Assembly (NCBI RefSeq): GCF_000711695.1
Contig: NW_013546996.1
Span: 62,001-126,000, forward strand
Source: Tilletiaria anomala UBC 951
Lineage: Eukaryota > Basidiomycota > Exobasidiomycetes > Georgefischeriales > Tilletiariaceae
Reading direction: 5' to 3'
DNA length: 64,000 nucleotides
Below are positions 33,325-45,932 of this stretch, piece by piece. The notes beneath the pieces are model-generated. The model had not been told where the DNA came from and made no database searches. It worked only from the letters and a program-made list of their open reading frames with translations. Numbering within the stretch: position 1 is the stretch's first letter; each line of letters begins with the position of its first letter. The translations under genes and the position numbers were made by a program.

Positions 33325-36300
33325 TCACGCAGAGTCCTCTCCATTCATGGTCGTCAAGATATTGCTGACCAGCGCCGGGATCTCCCTCATCTCTGCCGCG
33401 ACGTACGCCCTGCCGGGCATCTGCCGCGCAATGTGTCCAGCATCATTACCACCGCGGTCGATGAAGATGATGGAGCTCTTCACCTTCTCCCCGCCTTTGC
33501 GCAGCGCATCCGTCAACACGCGCGACGTGATGCCGTACCGCGCCAGGTTCGCATCCGAAAGCGCGATCACAAAGTAGTCGTCCGCTTCGACGCGCGAGAG
33601 CTCCTGTACGGAACGCTCCAGGCAGCGCACGGTGTTGTCGCCACTCTGGAAGGGAATTGAAGGAGGAAATCAAGGTGGGCGTGAGCTATTCTGTCGCTGG
33701 CACCATTCAACATCTGATCTACTCACATCGCAGTACTGCATCTGCGCAACCATGTTGCGCACCACTTTCCACTTCTGACCGTTGGTCTTTGGCGGCTTTC
33801 CAGCTTCGATGAACACGATGTGGTCGCTGTCGCCACTGTGGCCGACCAGGTCCCATAAATACTTGGTCGGGTCGACACGTTCAAGCGCTTCCATGACCAT
33901 CTGCAAAGTTGAAGGCGCGCGCATGGGTGAAAGTATGTGAAAGTTGGTCAGCGTGCTGCGCTTATCGCTCCATCCGACGATGCAAACCACGGCACTCACC
34001 ACGCATGTCTTGACCTCGCGTTCCAGACGCCCATCGAACTGCATCGAGTACATGCTAGCACTGACGTCAACGACAAAACGAATACGCTTCGGCTTGGTCT
34101 GCGGCGTTCCGATCTCGGGCGGCGCCTCCTGCCGGCGGCGGAAAATGGCTCGCTCGCCCGTTAGACCGTCCGTGAGTCTCCGTTCATCCAACTCGCCCTC
34201 TTGCTGGCGGTTGAGCCATTGCCGCTCCTTCGCGTTGGCTTGCACCAAGTCGAACACGTTACGCAATTGCTCGATCTGCGGCGCCATCTCGGTTATGTAG
34301 GCGTGGTACGTCGCGCCTTCGTGCGACGTCATGCCTTCTTCCGCTAGCTTCTTTGCCAGCGCCTCCCGCGCCATCTCGCGTGCTTGCCGCCTGATGTGCT
34401 CCGGCACGGCGTCCTTCTGCGACTGCGGAACCTGATGAACGTCGTGCCCCGCAAACAGGCGCTCGTACCCGCCGACGCCGCCTAGTCCGGCCGTATCACG
34501 GCCGCCCGTGCCGCCTCGCCACGTGTTCCCGCCGACGTGTGGTTTGTTCTGCAGATCTACCTTGCCGACTTTGGGCCTGTCCAACGACGTGTCGCGCCCA
34601 GCCTTCTTTGGGTCCCACTCGATCTTCTTGGCCGCCTTGCCCAATGCACCAACGCCCTCACGAATTTCGGTAAGCGACAGGCCTTCCGTCTCAAGGCCGC
34701 GCTTCTTTAGCACCGATATGACGTATTGCATCGCCTCGGGCCGGTGTAAGTCAAATGCCAGGGTGTTGAGCAGCACCGATGTTAGGCCTTCCTCTGGATA
34801 GTTCTGCAGATGCCGTACGAGGTGTAGAAGCTCGCGCAGCGAGTATGGATATGTGACCAGGCCGTCGACGAATGCTTGACGCAGGTCATGAAATGCCATG
34901 TCGAGCTTCCTGATCAGATTCTTGGAAACATTGGGGGCGGCCTGTTGCAGGATCCTGATTTCGGAGTTTAAATCTGGGTTGGAGACGACGTAGCAGGAGA
35001 ATCCCTCGCCAAGAACTTGCAAGAATTCGTTGCCAAGGAACGGGAACCCGGGTCGGTTCGCGAGCAGAATCAAACGGAAATCTGGGTGAACAAGAATATC
35101 GTTGTTCGCACCGAGACTGCCGATCGGACGCACGCGCCGGCCGTCCGGGAGGGACAGCTCGCCGCGCTCCGTGAGAGACTTGAAGACCGCTGTCACTGCA
35201 GCCGAGCTCTTGTCCGCCTCGTCCACTACGATCACGCGGCCAAGTCGGATGGCGCGTAACAGCGGGGTTTCGGTGTAGTTGAGCTTTCCTGCTTGAAGAT
35301 TTATTTGCTGTAAGATGGAGGCGACCGTACTGTCGCGATGCAGCTGAATGTACTCTCTTGGTCTGCGAAGCAGCTCGAGCAGCCTGTCGATGATGGCATT
35401 CTTGGCGACACCCTGCTGGCCCATCAGGAGCAGATGCTCACTGAGCATGTGCAAGTCCTGCGCCATACTCCTCATGAGCATGCTTTGGGCGTGGTTGTTG
35501 TAAAATGTCGGCATGACAGGGATCAGGATCTTGCCTTCCGGATCTTTGGCATCTACGTCGAACAGAGGGATCGACTGTGGCTCTGCCGCTTCATTGTTGA
35601 GGTCACAGAATGTAAGTTGATCATTACTGACTTCAGGATCAGCCATGAATTCGGCAGGCTGGTACTGGAATGCTCCTTCCACCCCGGGCTGATAGATATG
35701 GCACTGTGCAAGCGCGTCGCGGACAATCTCTCTGACAGCCTTCGGCAGGAAGTCCACCAGCAATGAGCGCGATATGAGGTTGTGCAAGTCGGAATCGGGA
35801 TACTTGGCCATGCGCTTCGCTGCCCGTATCAGCTGTCTTGTGCCGAGCCTGCGTGACTTTTGCAGTAAGAGATTCTGAGAGGAGAAGCACATGTCAGTCA
35901 TCGGGCTCACAGGGAGAGAAGGACTCAGCACTCAGACTAACAGGATTTGCGCTAATCTGTCTATAGCGCTCTGCAAACTCCAAGAGTTTGTCGAGCGCTT
36001 CTTTTCCGCAATGTGTGCGCTGACGAATGACTTCACGCTCCTCGGCCGGCTGCATTGGACTAGGCTGCACAAAGCCAAAGAGTGTACCTGCCTCTTCGTC
36101 GAGCCAGTCCGCCTTGGCTGCAGCTGCCGTCGCGACGATGCGAAAGGATGGACTGATGGCGTTGACGACTTTACCCGCTTCCTTGGAGGACATCAGCGCG
36201 TTAAGCGCTTCAGCTTCTGTGTCCGAGACACTGTAACTGTTGCTCAGGAGAACACGGCTGCCATTCCAAAGCTCGGATTCCCTATCTGTGCTGAGACGCG

Positions 36301-38467
36301 ACAAGCTGCCGAGCGTGGCACCAAGGGTATCGACGCCAGACAGATGGACCAGCTTTCCATCCAGCGCGCCTTTCAAAAGTGGAGCTGCCTCCCATGTCGT
36401 GCTTCCATCAGCAGTGGTGGCTCGGCGCATGAGGAGCTCTTGTCCTGAAGTGTCTTTGAAGAGGTGCAAAGACTCGAGCTGATAGCCGAGGCAAGACGCA
36501 AAGAGGGAAATGGACGTAGAAGTGGATGATGATGACTGCGTTTGCGACAGCCCGTCGCCACCCTGCTTTGAAGCGAGTGTAGAGGGCAGCACACATATGT
36601 CCCGACCCATGCAGTGCAACTGGAGCATTAACGTCAACTGGGCAATCATGCGTGGCGAGATCAGGATGCCTCCCTGGGCTGTTTCACCCAGTGTTGGGAG
36701 ACGTTGGAGCGGAAGGTGGCCACCAGGGGCTCGGAGAGTGACTCTCTGTCCGCTATGGATCTGTTCGAAGGCGACATCGACAAGATTCGCATCACCGGGT
36801 ATCTTCTCTATCGAGATTGCGCGATAGCCGAGAATACCAACACCCTCTGCTTGCTGCTGCTCTCCTAGGCCATTATTGAGACCGACACCGACAAGCAGCT
36901 CGGTCAGAAGTTTAGACTTCTCCTTGTCGAGTGAGTGCAAGGCCGGGTACGCAGAGCCTAGAAGCATCATCGTTGAAGCAGCGATTGCCTCTGCGTCCTT
37001 GGACTTCCTAGAGACCATTTTGAGCTGCTCGGCTTCGCGCCTCTCCACCATCGCACGTGTCGTGTGATGCACCTGGAGGGCACCGTCCTGCGGTGGATCG
37101 CGAGACACGCGTTCTTTCTCTTGTTCTGTCATGTTGGCTTCTGGAGAGTCAATTTCCTCGGGCTCAGGTGGCATTTGTTCCGGAACAAAGCGCCGGATGA
37201 GATCCTCAATAAGCGGGAGTGCTGTTCCGGGAACATTGGGAAGCTGGGAAGTAGGAGGAAGAATGGAGCCGCCTGCCGCTGCCATTGCATGCTGCTTCTG
37301 AAGCGAGCTCCAAGCGTAGAACCTGCTCTGAAGCTCAGCCGCCGCTTCCCTTTGTTCTTGCCCGGCATTTGAAAACTCATTCTCCTGTGTGAACTGAGCA
37401 GAGCCAAGGTTTCCGACATTTCCTTCGACCCATCGACCCTGAAAACGGCTTCGAAAAGGCGGATCCAAGGGATGACCCTTGTATGGCGGGATGGGCAGGC
37501 CGAGTGCGATCACACGGAAATTAGGGTGGACAGGCACAAATCTGCTAACTTCCTTGCCCAGTTTTGCTTGCTCTGCTTGCATGGATGCAATGCGATCTGC
37601 AGGAATCAGGTGCGTTCCGTCGGGGAGATTTTGTTCACGGTTCTGGAGGGCAGCATGTACATCGGTAAAAGAGGAGATCATCGAGTCTCGCATGGCATAG
37701 GTCAGCTTCTCACCTCCAGAATATTGTTCAGCAGCGGTAAAATATTGCGCTCTGCTCGCTGTGCACCTTCTAGGATCAGGATGCCGCCGTTCATCATCGC
37801 GCGCACGACAGGACCATTGTGATAGACGAGCTCGCCGCCAGCGGCCAGATTGCGCGATTGAAGCAGGTCGGCCTCACCGATATCTCTATGCAAGGAGACG
37901 ATCTCATATGGAAGCTGAAGCAACGCCGCAAAGGTGAGTGCAAGACGGCGGGAGTAAGGCCCAGGAGGGGAGAGCAGGCTGCAGGAGCAAGTTCGAAGGG
38001 TCAGACTGCGTGAATCCTCGAAGCAGGCTGTTCAATTCTCACAATACATCTTGCCCAAGCATCCACTTCTTCCCTAGCCATTCGAGGTGTTCTGAGACAA
38101 CTGGATCGTGAATATTGAGCAGAAGGCGATCCGTTGGCAGGCGCTCCGGCTCGCGCGGTTTGGTCACTGCAATGGAAACGTTCGGGCCGAGGTGCAGCGT
38201 GCCGACTTGAGAATCTGGACCTGTTTCGTTTGCAGACTCGGCTTCGCTGCGGGTCGTGAAGGGGGAAGACGGAATCAATTGTCGCCCCAGGGCTGTTAGG
38301 CGACCCAAGGCGCTGGAGCTGCCGCTGTTGCTTGGTGAGATCGAGGGCAAAACCCGTCCCACTGGCGATTTGAGATCAGGAGCCATGGTGGTCGCACGAA
38401 TAAGCGCGTTCAAGCCGCCAACACCTCTAGTCAGCACGTGAGCTCGCAGGGGAGCCAATCGATACAT
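33325..38467 (-). CDS. VWA8: VWA8-like protein: AAA+ modules with a C-terminal VWA domain
   Basis: Six exons: 38043-38467, 37714-37978, 35942-37642, 34000-35874, 33727-33900 and 33325-33645, 1586 residues, all phases consistent. The N-terminus (MYRLAPLRAHVLTRGVGG) looks like a mitochondrial presequence. A first nucleotide-binding-like module begins at GQDVFLLSPPGPYSRRLAL. It continues with GGILILEGAQRAERNILPLL, then NREQNLPDGTHLI. A later module has GQQGVAKN (about 949) and Walker B VIVVDEADK (about 1014). The VWA domain has a MIDAS-type DVSAS at 1400-1404, then YLWDLVGHSGDSD and DDYFVIALSDANLARYGI. Family knowledge: vertebrate VWA8 is a mitochondrial matrix-side ATPase of poorly known role, 1905 residues in human. 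The exon 3 donor is GTTAGT, chosen because the nearby GTGAGC breaks the frame. Intron 4 (99 bp) is stop-free and keeps frame. Confidence 0.9.
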
Positions 38468-39064
38468 TTAAAACCAGTTGGCTAGAGTCTGACCGTCCAT
38501 GATCTTGTCTACGATCATCAATGACGGAACTAACTCAAATGCCACGAGGGGAGAACGTACGCACATGTCATCTATATTGGAAGACTGCAGGCAGTAGGAG
38601 CTGTTTGCAGTCCCTTCCTGCCGTTGTCATGTTTGCGCTCAATTCCTGAATGCAGCTCATGCTCACCGGCTATCGTTGAAAGCCGAAAGTCCGAGAGGTT
38701 GTCAGGTTTATGAACTATTACGTAATCGACCCTACTTGGCAGATGGGAGGCGGAATCGCAAAATTGGCTCAGATCCACCAAAACCTGCAAATGAGCCATG
38801 TGCCCAGGTTTCAGCGGGCTGGCGCCAGAGCGATGCACCGGTAAGTGCCATTCGAGCATCGTCTGTCTGCGGTCGCCTTAAGAAAGTCCAAGAAACTGCA
38901 ATCAAACTCTGGTTCCTTCAATCCCTGGACTATTGAGGGGGTTTGAGACTTTTGGATCACTGAGCACCAATGTCACCAAACACCAATGCAGGTTATGCTA
39001 CATGCATAGACGTACAACACCGGGCAACGTTGCGCCGTGGAAGTAGAGAACTGTGTGTAAGATG
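38468..39064. other. VWA8 upstream region with a possible small plus-strand gene
   Basis: About 600 bp between the VWA8 start and the NUP192 stop. On the plus strand an ATG at 38521 opens a short exon. A frame rich in polar residues (e.g. VYELLRNRPYLADGRRNRK) lies at about 38661-38841 between an acceptor-like tgcag and a perfect donor (ccggtaagt), and cag at 38991 is followed by a stop six codons later. The joins are not unique, the minus strand is also open, and no family is recognised. I list it only as a candidate. Confidence 0.25.
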
Positions 39065-42000
39065 CTAAGAAGCACCGACGCTGACAGCTCTACTGCGCGA
39101 GAGCAGGTGTCTGTCAACATAGCCTTGCAGAATGACAAGCAACGGCGCTTCGTCACCAGCCCCGTTCGCGAGAACAGACTGGGCACCTGCGATGGCAGAT
39201 CCGACGTCCCTCCCGAGACCCGCGTCAACCTCCTTTTGCGCCAAAGAGGCCGCCTGGGTCTGTGCATTTGCTTGAGCGGGAGACAGATGCGGCCCGTCGT
39301 TTCGGTTGTACAGGGCGACAGAAAGCTGCGTGACAGCGAGCGTTAGGGTCTGCTCGAGACTGAGCGTCAGCTGCGCCAGGTGCGCCTTGCTCTTGCCGGC
39401 CGTCGACTTGAGCTGATCGGCAAAGTGCTGTGCGACATCGATGAGTGTACCGATGGTTGCAGACTCCGAAGGCGAAACCCGTAGACGCTGTGTAGAAGAG
39501 GAAGTAAGATCAGCCAATGGTCAATTCATACAGCGTCAGCCAGCACCCACCGGCGTGATCACAGGGGCATCAGTTAACAGATCCGCTGTGTCTGTACAGA
39601 GGATGTCGGCGGCACGAGTATAGTTGCTTATCAATGCCACCATTCCCATTACGATATTCTCCGTCCTTTTGGAAATCGAAGCCTCCGCTCGCGCCACAGC
39701 TCCCTTCTCCTGCTCCGACGCACCCTCAGACGCCTCGTCGCCGAAAGTGCTGCTCAGCAGCCGCGGTCGCAGTAACAGATAGCTTGTCTGCTGCAAGAGC
39801 TTTGCGCAACCTCTAGCAATGTTGGAGATAAGCTTGGCATGGTGATTCATTTCTCTTGCAGCCGCGATGTGTTCGGTGACGACCACCAGCAGCTGCACAC
39901 CGGTTTCTACCTCCTCCAGATCTGCTTCCGTGAACGACCGGCTCTCTTCTCCGTTAATGGTGAAGAACTTTGGGCCTGCATCCGTGACAGGGCTAAAGTC
40001 GATGATCCGATCGAATTGCGCTTGATAAAGCTGTACGAAGCTGATGACCTCGGTCGTGACGAAGCCCTGGCTGGTAGCAGTATCCAAGCGTTCAGCAAAG
40101 CTTATCGCGAGCGAGGTCACGATTCGCAGCATGAGTAGCCAGCATTGATGCTGTGGGGTGTGTTCACCCGTCAGGGTCACAGCGCGCACTGAGCCGGACT
40201 CCAGCGCCGATGACGATGCATTGTTGGAAAGCGCTGTCATCAAGCCTGACAAGACCACTGTCTCAGAGAGTGTTGGGTGGGCGGAGAGCGTCAGGAAGAG
40301 CGACAAAAGGGAAGTCGCTATCGCGCCACTTGACTCCGCAGTCTTCGATGCCGTCTGGCCATGGGGTGCAGCAATGAAAAGTTCGATGCAAGCCGGCAAC
40401 AGAGACGTTGCTTGCATTGTGGCCGACAAGAAGTGCGGTGCAAGATCAGCTTCAGGTCGAATGAGCAAGTTGAGGATGCTTGTGAGAATGCTAATATCTT
40501 CCTCCAGCTGGAAAACATGCGTGACGTCGCCCTTGTTCGAGAAAATTGGCCTCGCGGAGTCCGAAACGACGCGCAAAGAAGAAATGACGTGCAATGCGAA
40601 GATATCAATCGTCTTGTGAGCCTCTCGATGTTGCTTCGAGTCAAGCAGACCCTTCTTTTTGTTGGCAACGGTGAAATCGCGATACTTGAGAGAGGCGAGA
40701 AAAATGAGCCGGAAGAGATCACGATGGAGAGGCTCCGGCGTGAGGCCGCGCAAGCTTGCTTCCAGCGCAGGCTCACTTTTCTCAAGCAAAGACTGCACGT
40801 TCGCAATGACCCCAAGCAGCTCCGGTATAGCAGCTTTTTCGACGTTGCTGGTTTCAACCCAAGCTAGCTCGAGCAAGGTCGCGAGCAGAGACAATCTGGC
40901 TCGGTGGATTCCTTCATGCACCAATCCCGCTCCAGTGAATTCGGTCGCAGTGGCGGCGACTGCGAGCCATGTCTGAAATGCCGAAGCCCGAAGTTTTGCA
41001 ATCTTCTCTTTGTCCGATTGCGCGTGCGCCAAAAGTGAACCGGTGCAGCCGGCCAGCAATTCATGCCAAGCACGCAGATAGAAGATCTGACTGTCGACGA
41101 CGGACCACTCCCTGTTGACCGCAACGACAATTCCTCCGGCCTGCGCTGATGCCTCCGGTGTCATGTTTTCGCCCTCCTTGACGTTGTTGGCATCCGGGGA
41201 CTGGTAGCCGACAAGCTTGGTCGCAAGGAGGCCAAAGTCGAAAACGTAACTGTCGCCGAATGGCCTCGACATATCAAAATCGTCCCGCACAGGCGGATTC
41301 CGCAAAAGTCCGAAAGGAAAAGAAGGTGCCAATGTCTTCATATCGTCTTCTGACAGCCCTATCATGCCAGCATTGAAGGTCACTTGCGCCGCATTTGCTA
41401 ACACCATTTTGAAAGTGTCTGTGGCTGAGATGAAATCAACAAGCGCTTGGACGTTATTGCGGCCGGTATCTTTTGATTGCTCCTGGCTAGCGATCGAGGT
41501 GCTGATGAGTCGTAGTGCTCTGGACTTGCAAGCTAGCCGCACGGCAATGATCTGCACTTCATCCGCCTCGACATCCTCACTCTCGTCTCGCTTAAGCAAG
41601 TCGACCAGTTTCTCCCAGAGTGGCTTGCGTTCTAGCAATGACTGGAAAGCATGTGGGTGCTCCGCGCGTCGCAGCCATGCCGTATTGACGAATTTCAATG
41701 CATTTTCGAGCAAGCTGGCATCTTGTCTCCACAATAGCTCCCAGTCCTCGATCAAGTGAACAGCGAACAGCAGAGCGGAAGCATCGCTGGCAGCCTTCGC
41801 GCCATTCTTCTTACCCTTCTCTTTGTCTTCATTGGCCTTCCTCGCGTAGTCCAAATGCTCGCCAGTCACAAACACCGCAGCAAGCGCGGGCTGCAATTCT
41901 GTCAGAGCTGAGAAGAGTCCCCAGAGCGTAGAGGCGAGTGGCGACAGGTTGTCCCTTTCTGGCCCTGCGAGCCGGACAAGTCCTTCGAAGCGTTTCTGCA

Positions 42001-45000
42001 TCTCAGAAAGGCTGCCCAAGCTGCCAATCAGAGCCATGGACGCGCGATCCAGCCGTCTGGTCGTCTCCGCTACCGAAAGCACTGCTTCAGCCAAAAGCAT
42101 GGCCGCTTCTGGGAAGTACAGGGTGTTAATGACATCAATGAGCGTGGCGGCGATCTGCACGCGCGACTTGATCTTGCCGCCTGTTTTGCTCAATTGCTGA
42201 CCAACGAGCGCAGGGTCAAAGATGATCGCTTCGATCGCTCCGAGCCTCACTTGGTCTTTTGTTGCTGTTGAATTCATGTCGCGCCGTCGCTGCACGATGC
42301 GGAAGCTAAGCAAGAGCGTCGACCGTACGAGCCTAGCGGCAGAGTCTGAGAGCAATGCGCTGCCGCTTCGGCCGCACTCCTGCACAAGACTGTTGCTGCA
42401 CGCGAGAATTGACAGCAGCGAGCTCATAGTCAGGGCTGATGGACCGCTCAAGAAGGCCCTCTCCAGCACACCGTAAACGCTAGCCAACGGTCCCACTGCT
42501 GCGCCACGAAGCATCCTGTCGGAAAACACAGCGTTGAAGATACGAATGCATTTACGCAGGATCATCAACTTGCTGTTCATCGTGGCGTACCTCCAATTGA
42601 GACAATCGGACCAGACGCATTCCGTAATCCAAGTGAGGCCACGCGCTGCGACCCATGCCTTGAGCTCAAGCAGATACGTCGGAGCGGAGAACTGTGATTG
42701 CTGCAGTTCAAGGACAAGTGCGGTATGGAGATCGAGCACCGCGAGCAAGCCTTCGTATTCGCCACTGTGCATCTCAGCTTCGAGCAGCGCAGATTGCAGC
42801 ATGTTTGGATCCGAATCGCTTCTTTTTAGCGACAGAAGGCCCGCGCTGCCGACGAGGACGTTCGAGGGTCGCAGCGCAGTCCATACGCTCGCTGGTCGTA
42901 CCTCGAGCAGATGCGTCAGGACCGTGTATGCGGCGCTGACCAGTCGCGTGTCCAGTCTCGGCTGCGCAAGGCAAAGGTCGAGCATACGCACAACAATGCG
43001 CGTCAAACTGGCGTGTTGGCTGCCTGCTCTCTTCGCCTGCGCTCCTTCAAGCTCCATAACCTGTGCATCTGCGTTGTCCAGATGGGCGAAAAGTCTGAGA
43101 GAAAGCACATGCCCAGCAGACAGAACGCTTGCGAAGAGCTCGAGCGCGTCGCCTGCTGCATCCATGCGATCCTGATCAGATGCCTCGGGCGTGAGTGCGG
43201 AAAAGTCTGTCGGCCCGGTATCATTGCCGTCAGCAAAGATGTTCGAACGATCCGGATCTTGACCCTCGTTCTCTTCCACGAGAAGCGAGACGAAACTCGC
43301 CAGAACGTCCCGCAGCAGCCTCCAACCGCTGAAGCCCCCGCTGTCCAGCTCCCAGATGACCGTCACAGGCCTAGTGTTCCTGTCCGATACGACTCGGCCC
43401 ACTGTGCCGACTGGCAGGACGTTCTGCTTGCCAAAGATTTGCAAAGGCTGTACGAGTCTGTACACGATCGCGTCGTGATCGCTGCTCTCGACGGCTTCGT
43501 AAGGGTTGCCAAGCGCCTTCGGCGGCGGCAAGATGTGCGCGATGGAAGGTAAAGAACTGAAGTACTCGAAGACGGACGTCGCTGAAGCGGTGGCTTGCTC
43601 AGACGCAAAGGATGACGCGGACCCTTGGTTGCTCGCGGTGTGTCTGCCAGACAGGACGCGCAAAAGCCGAAGCAGAGGCCGAAAGAGGATAGGCCATCGG
43701 CCGGTGGACATACGCAGCATGGCTGAGCGCATATCGTGACGTGCGTCAATCCCCCAGAACTGTTCGCAGAGCGCTGCGGTCCCTTGACGAAGGAATTCAT
43801 CCGCCGGATCGACGTTGCCAAACACAAGCTCCCACACGCGCAGCAGCGCCTCGTGGTCCTGGATGAACTCAGGCTTTACAAGCTCTGTTTCGCTGAGAAG
43901 AATGCTCTTGAAGGCGGTGCGGTATGCAAGGTGCGAAGGAGAAGCGACGAATGACTTGATGCTCGCATCACTGAGGCAGGCGAGCACATCAGCCATGGTC
44001 TTGTTGAGCTGCATTGGCGGACTGAAAGCGAGGTTGGCCAACTTGGTCCATATTGCTGGACCTTGCGCACCGATATCCACAATCGCGTGAAGCGCGTGCA
44101 GGTGTGCAGGAATGCCCGCTGTGCCGGGGGTGTGCGGTACGTCGGACGCCTGTAAGTTCTCGAACGCTGCGTCGATGCGATTGAGCAGTAGAGCCCAAGC
44201 TACCAGTACGGGCCCCCACAACACATCGAAGCGCAGTGCCTCAATGATGTTAAGTGCTTCGTTGAGCAGCTCGGGAGATGCAGCAAGGTGTGCTGCCCCT
44301 GAGCCCGGCTGTGATTTACCAGTTGCCATGGTGGAAGGTCCCGCATTGCTAGGCAGCAACTTCCTAAGGCATGTTTCCCCGTCCAGCAACCTTTCCACAC
44401 CAATGCTCTCAACGCTGATGAGACACAGTAAGCTCGACACAGCCTTTAGAAGGCCTTGCGCTTCCTTTCCTGCATAAAACCCGCTATTACCTTGCCGCTT
44501 GCCGAAATTTGTCCCGTGGATGATGTGTAAGACGCCAAGTGCGAATTCAGCGGTGGGGGAAGTATGGGTGTGGCAGAGAAGGAAGATTGTATCAAGTAGC
44601 TCTGTTTGTTGACGAAGACCTTGCACAGCCCAAAATGTAGCGTAGCGCACATTTTCGCGGACCGAAGCGGGCATTTCTGCATCGATGAGGTTGTGTTGCA
44701 GGTGCTGCAGACAGTTAAGCCCAAAGCTTTTGTCCGGACTGCTCAGCGTGGCAGGGGCAAGCATTTGCACGATACTCCGTGCAGATTCTTGGTTTTCGTG
44801 TTCGACATCGTCGGCAATGCGCAAGAGAGCGCTGATGCACTGCAGCAGGCTGATGCGCTCACCAAAGTAGAAGACGGTGAACGCGTCGTAGAATTCCTCA
44901 TGCAGGTCCGTGACGGCGCTTTGGTCCTTCGAAGAAATGCCGAAGCTAGCCTGCTTCGGAAGAAGTGAACTTCCTAACGCTTCCTTGTGCTTCCTTTCCA

Positions 45001-45511
45001 TCTCCTCGGCGTCTTTGATTGCCTGCAGCCTCTCTTCCGACTCGCTGCGCAGAAATTGCCTCAGCAACAGCAACGTTTGTGCCTCATCCTCCTCCAGCCC
45101 GAACCGTTTCCGCAATTCTTGGCCTATCTGTTTCTGTTTTGAATCGACTGGAATAGAGATTTGTGATCCATCGTATGATATCTGAAGCGTGTGGTTCTGG
45201 ACTGTCACTCCTGCGACCTTGCCCTTGGCCGACACATAGGCAGGATTGAACTGCCGCAGCGATTCGACGCGAGCTGTAAGTAAGCGGAAGAGTCGTTCTG
45301 GCTGCAGTGACGCATCTGAAATCTCCAGTGCCTCATACATCTCGCGAAATGGACTAGTATACGCAAAAGGCCGTACAGATGGGTGCACGTCAGCCACACC
45401 AGGTCGGTACGCACGGGAAAGCACAGCGCGTGTAAGATCGTTCCGTACTCACACCAGCACATCTTGATCGGCACCAGCATCCGCCAAGCCCTGCTGTGGC
45501 ATCGAAGCCAT
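39065..45511 (-). CDS. NUP192: NUP192/NUP205 inner-ring nucleoporin
   Basis: Three exons: 45453-45511 (59 bp), 39551-45353 and 39065-39487, 2094 residues. The large exon has no ATG near its start. The short exon 1 (MASMPQQGLADAGADQDVL) supplies one through a 99-bp intron (GTGAGT...TAG) and joins in phase to VPFREMYEALEIS. The final 63-bp intron (GTGGGT...CAG) joins ITP to RLRVSPSES. The protein is almost entirely alpha-helical repeats of Nup188/Nup192 style. It includes EEDEAQTLLLLRQFL and LHEEFYDAFTVFYFGERISL, the block typical of the N-terminal region in Nup205/Nup192. Length fits the family (human NUP205, 2012). Family knowledge: a scaffold of the nuclear-pore inner ring that binds Nic96/Nup93. 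Assignment rests on length, helical pattern and that N-terminal block. Divergent from EMG1. Confidence 0.82.
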
Positions 45512-45932
45512 CGTATTGAGGTTCAGCGCACCGCGGAGTGCCTTACCCGCGAGCTGAGGGTATAGAGTACGTTGCTACCTTCTTGTCAGGGCGATGTTCA
45601 TGTCCAATGTGTAGCAGTCGAAATGTGACTGACTACTTGTTCCAATGGATCCGAATGTCAATGCAACGAACGAATTATTTCTTTTTTGGTGCCGGGTTTG
45701 CGGTTCCGCTCTTTTTTTGTCGCCGTCGTCCGAGAAAAGAAAGAATGCTCCCTCACGCCTCCCTCACATCTCGTTTTCCATTTGTGTTTTGTTCAGAGCT
45801 TTGCGATACATTACACGACCAGTCCAAGGGCAATCTCCTCGACGCATCTCCAGCAACGGCAGTTTGCTGCGTTAACCGAGCAGAGCAGCGCTTCAGCTCA
45901 CTTGCAGCTATACTTTGTGTTTTCCCTACGTC
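45512..45932. promoter_or_regulatory. Divergent NUP192/EMG1 promoter
   Basis: 421 bp between two divergent starts. A pyrimidine-rich stretch (45668-45720) lies about 210-265 bp upstream of the EMG1 ATG. No TATA box or known operator was recognised. Confidence 0.45.

Noticed and set aside
35894-35941. Alternative GTGAGC donor for VWA8 exon 3
   Set aside because: It leaves one base that creates a stop at the join; the GTTAGT donor at 35941 keeps frame.
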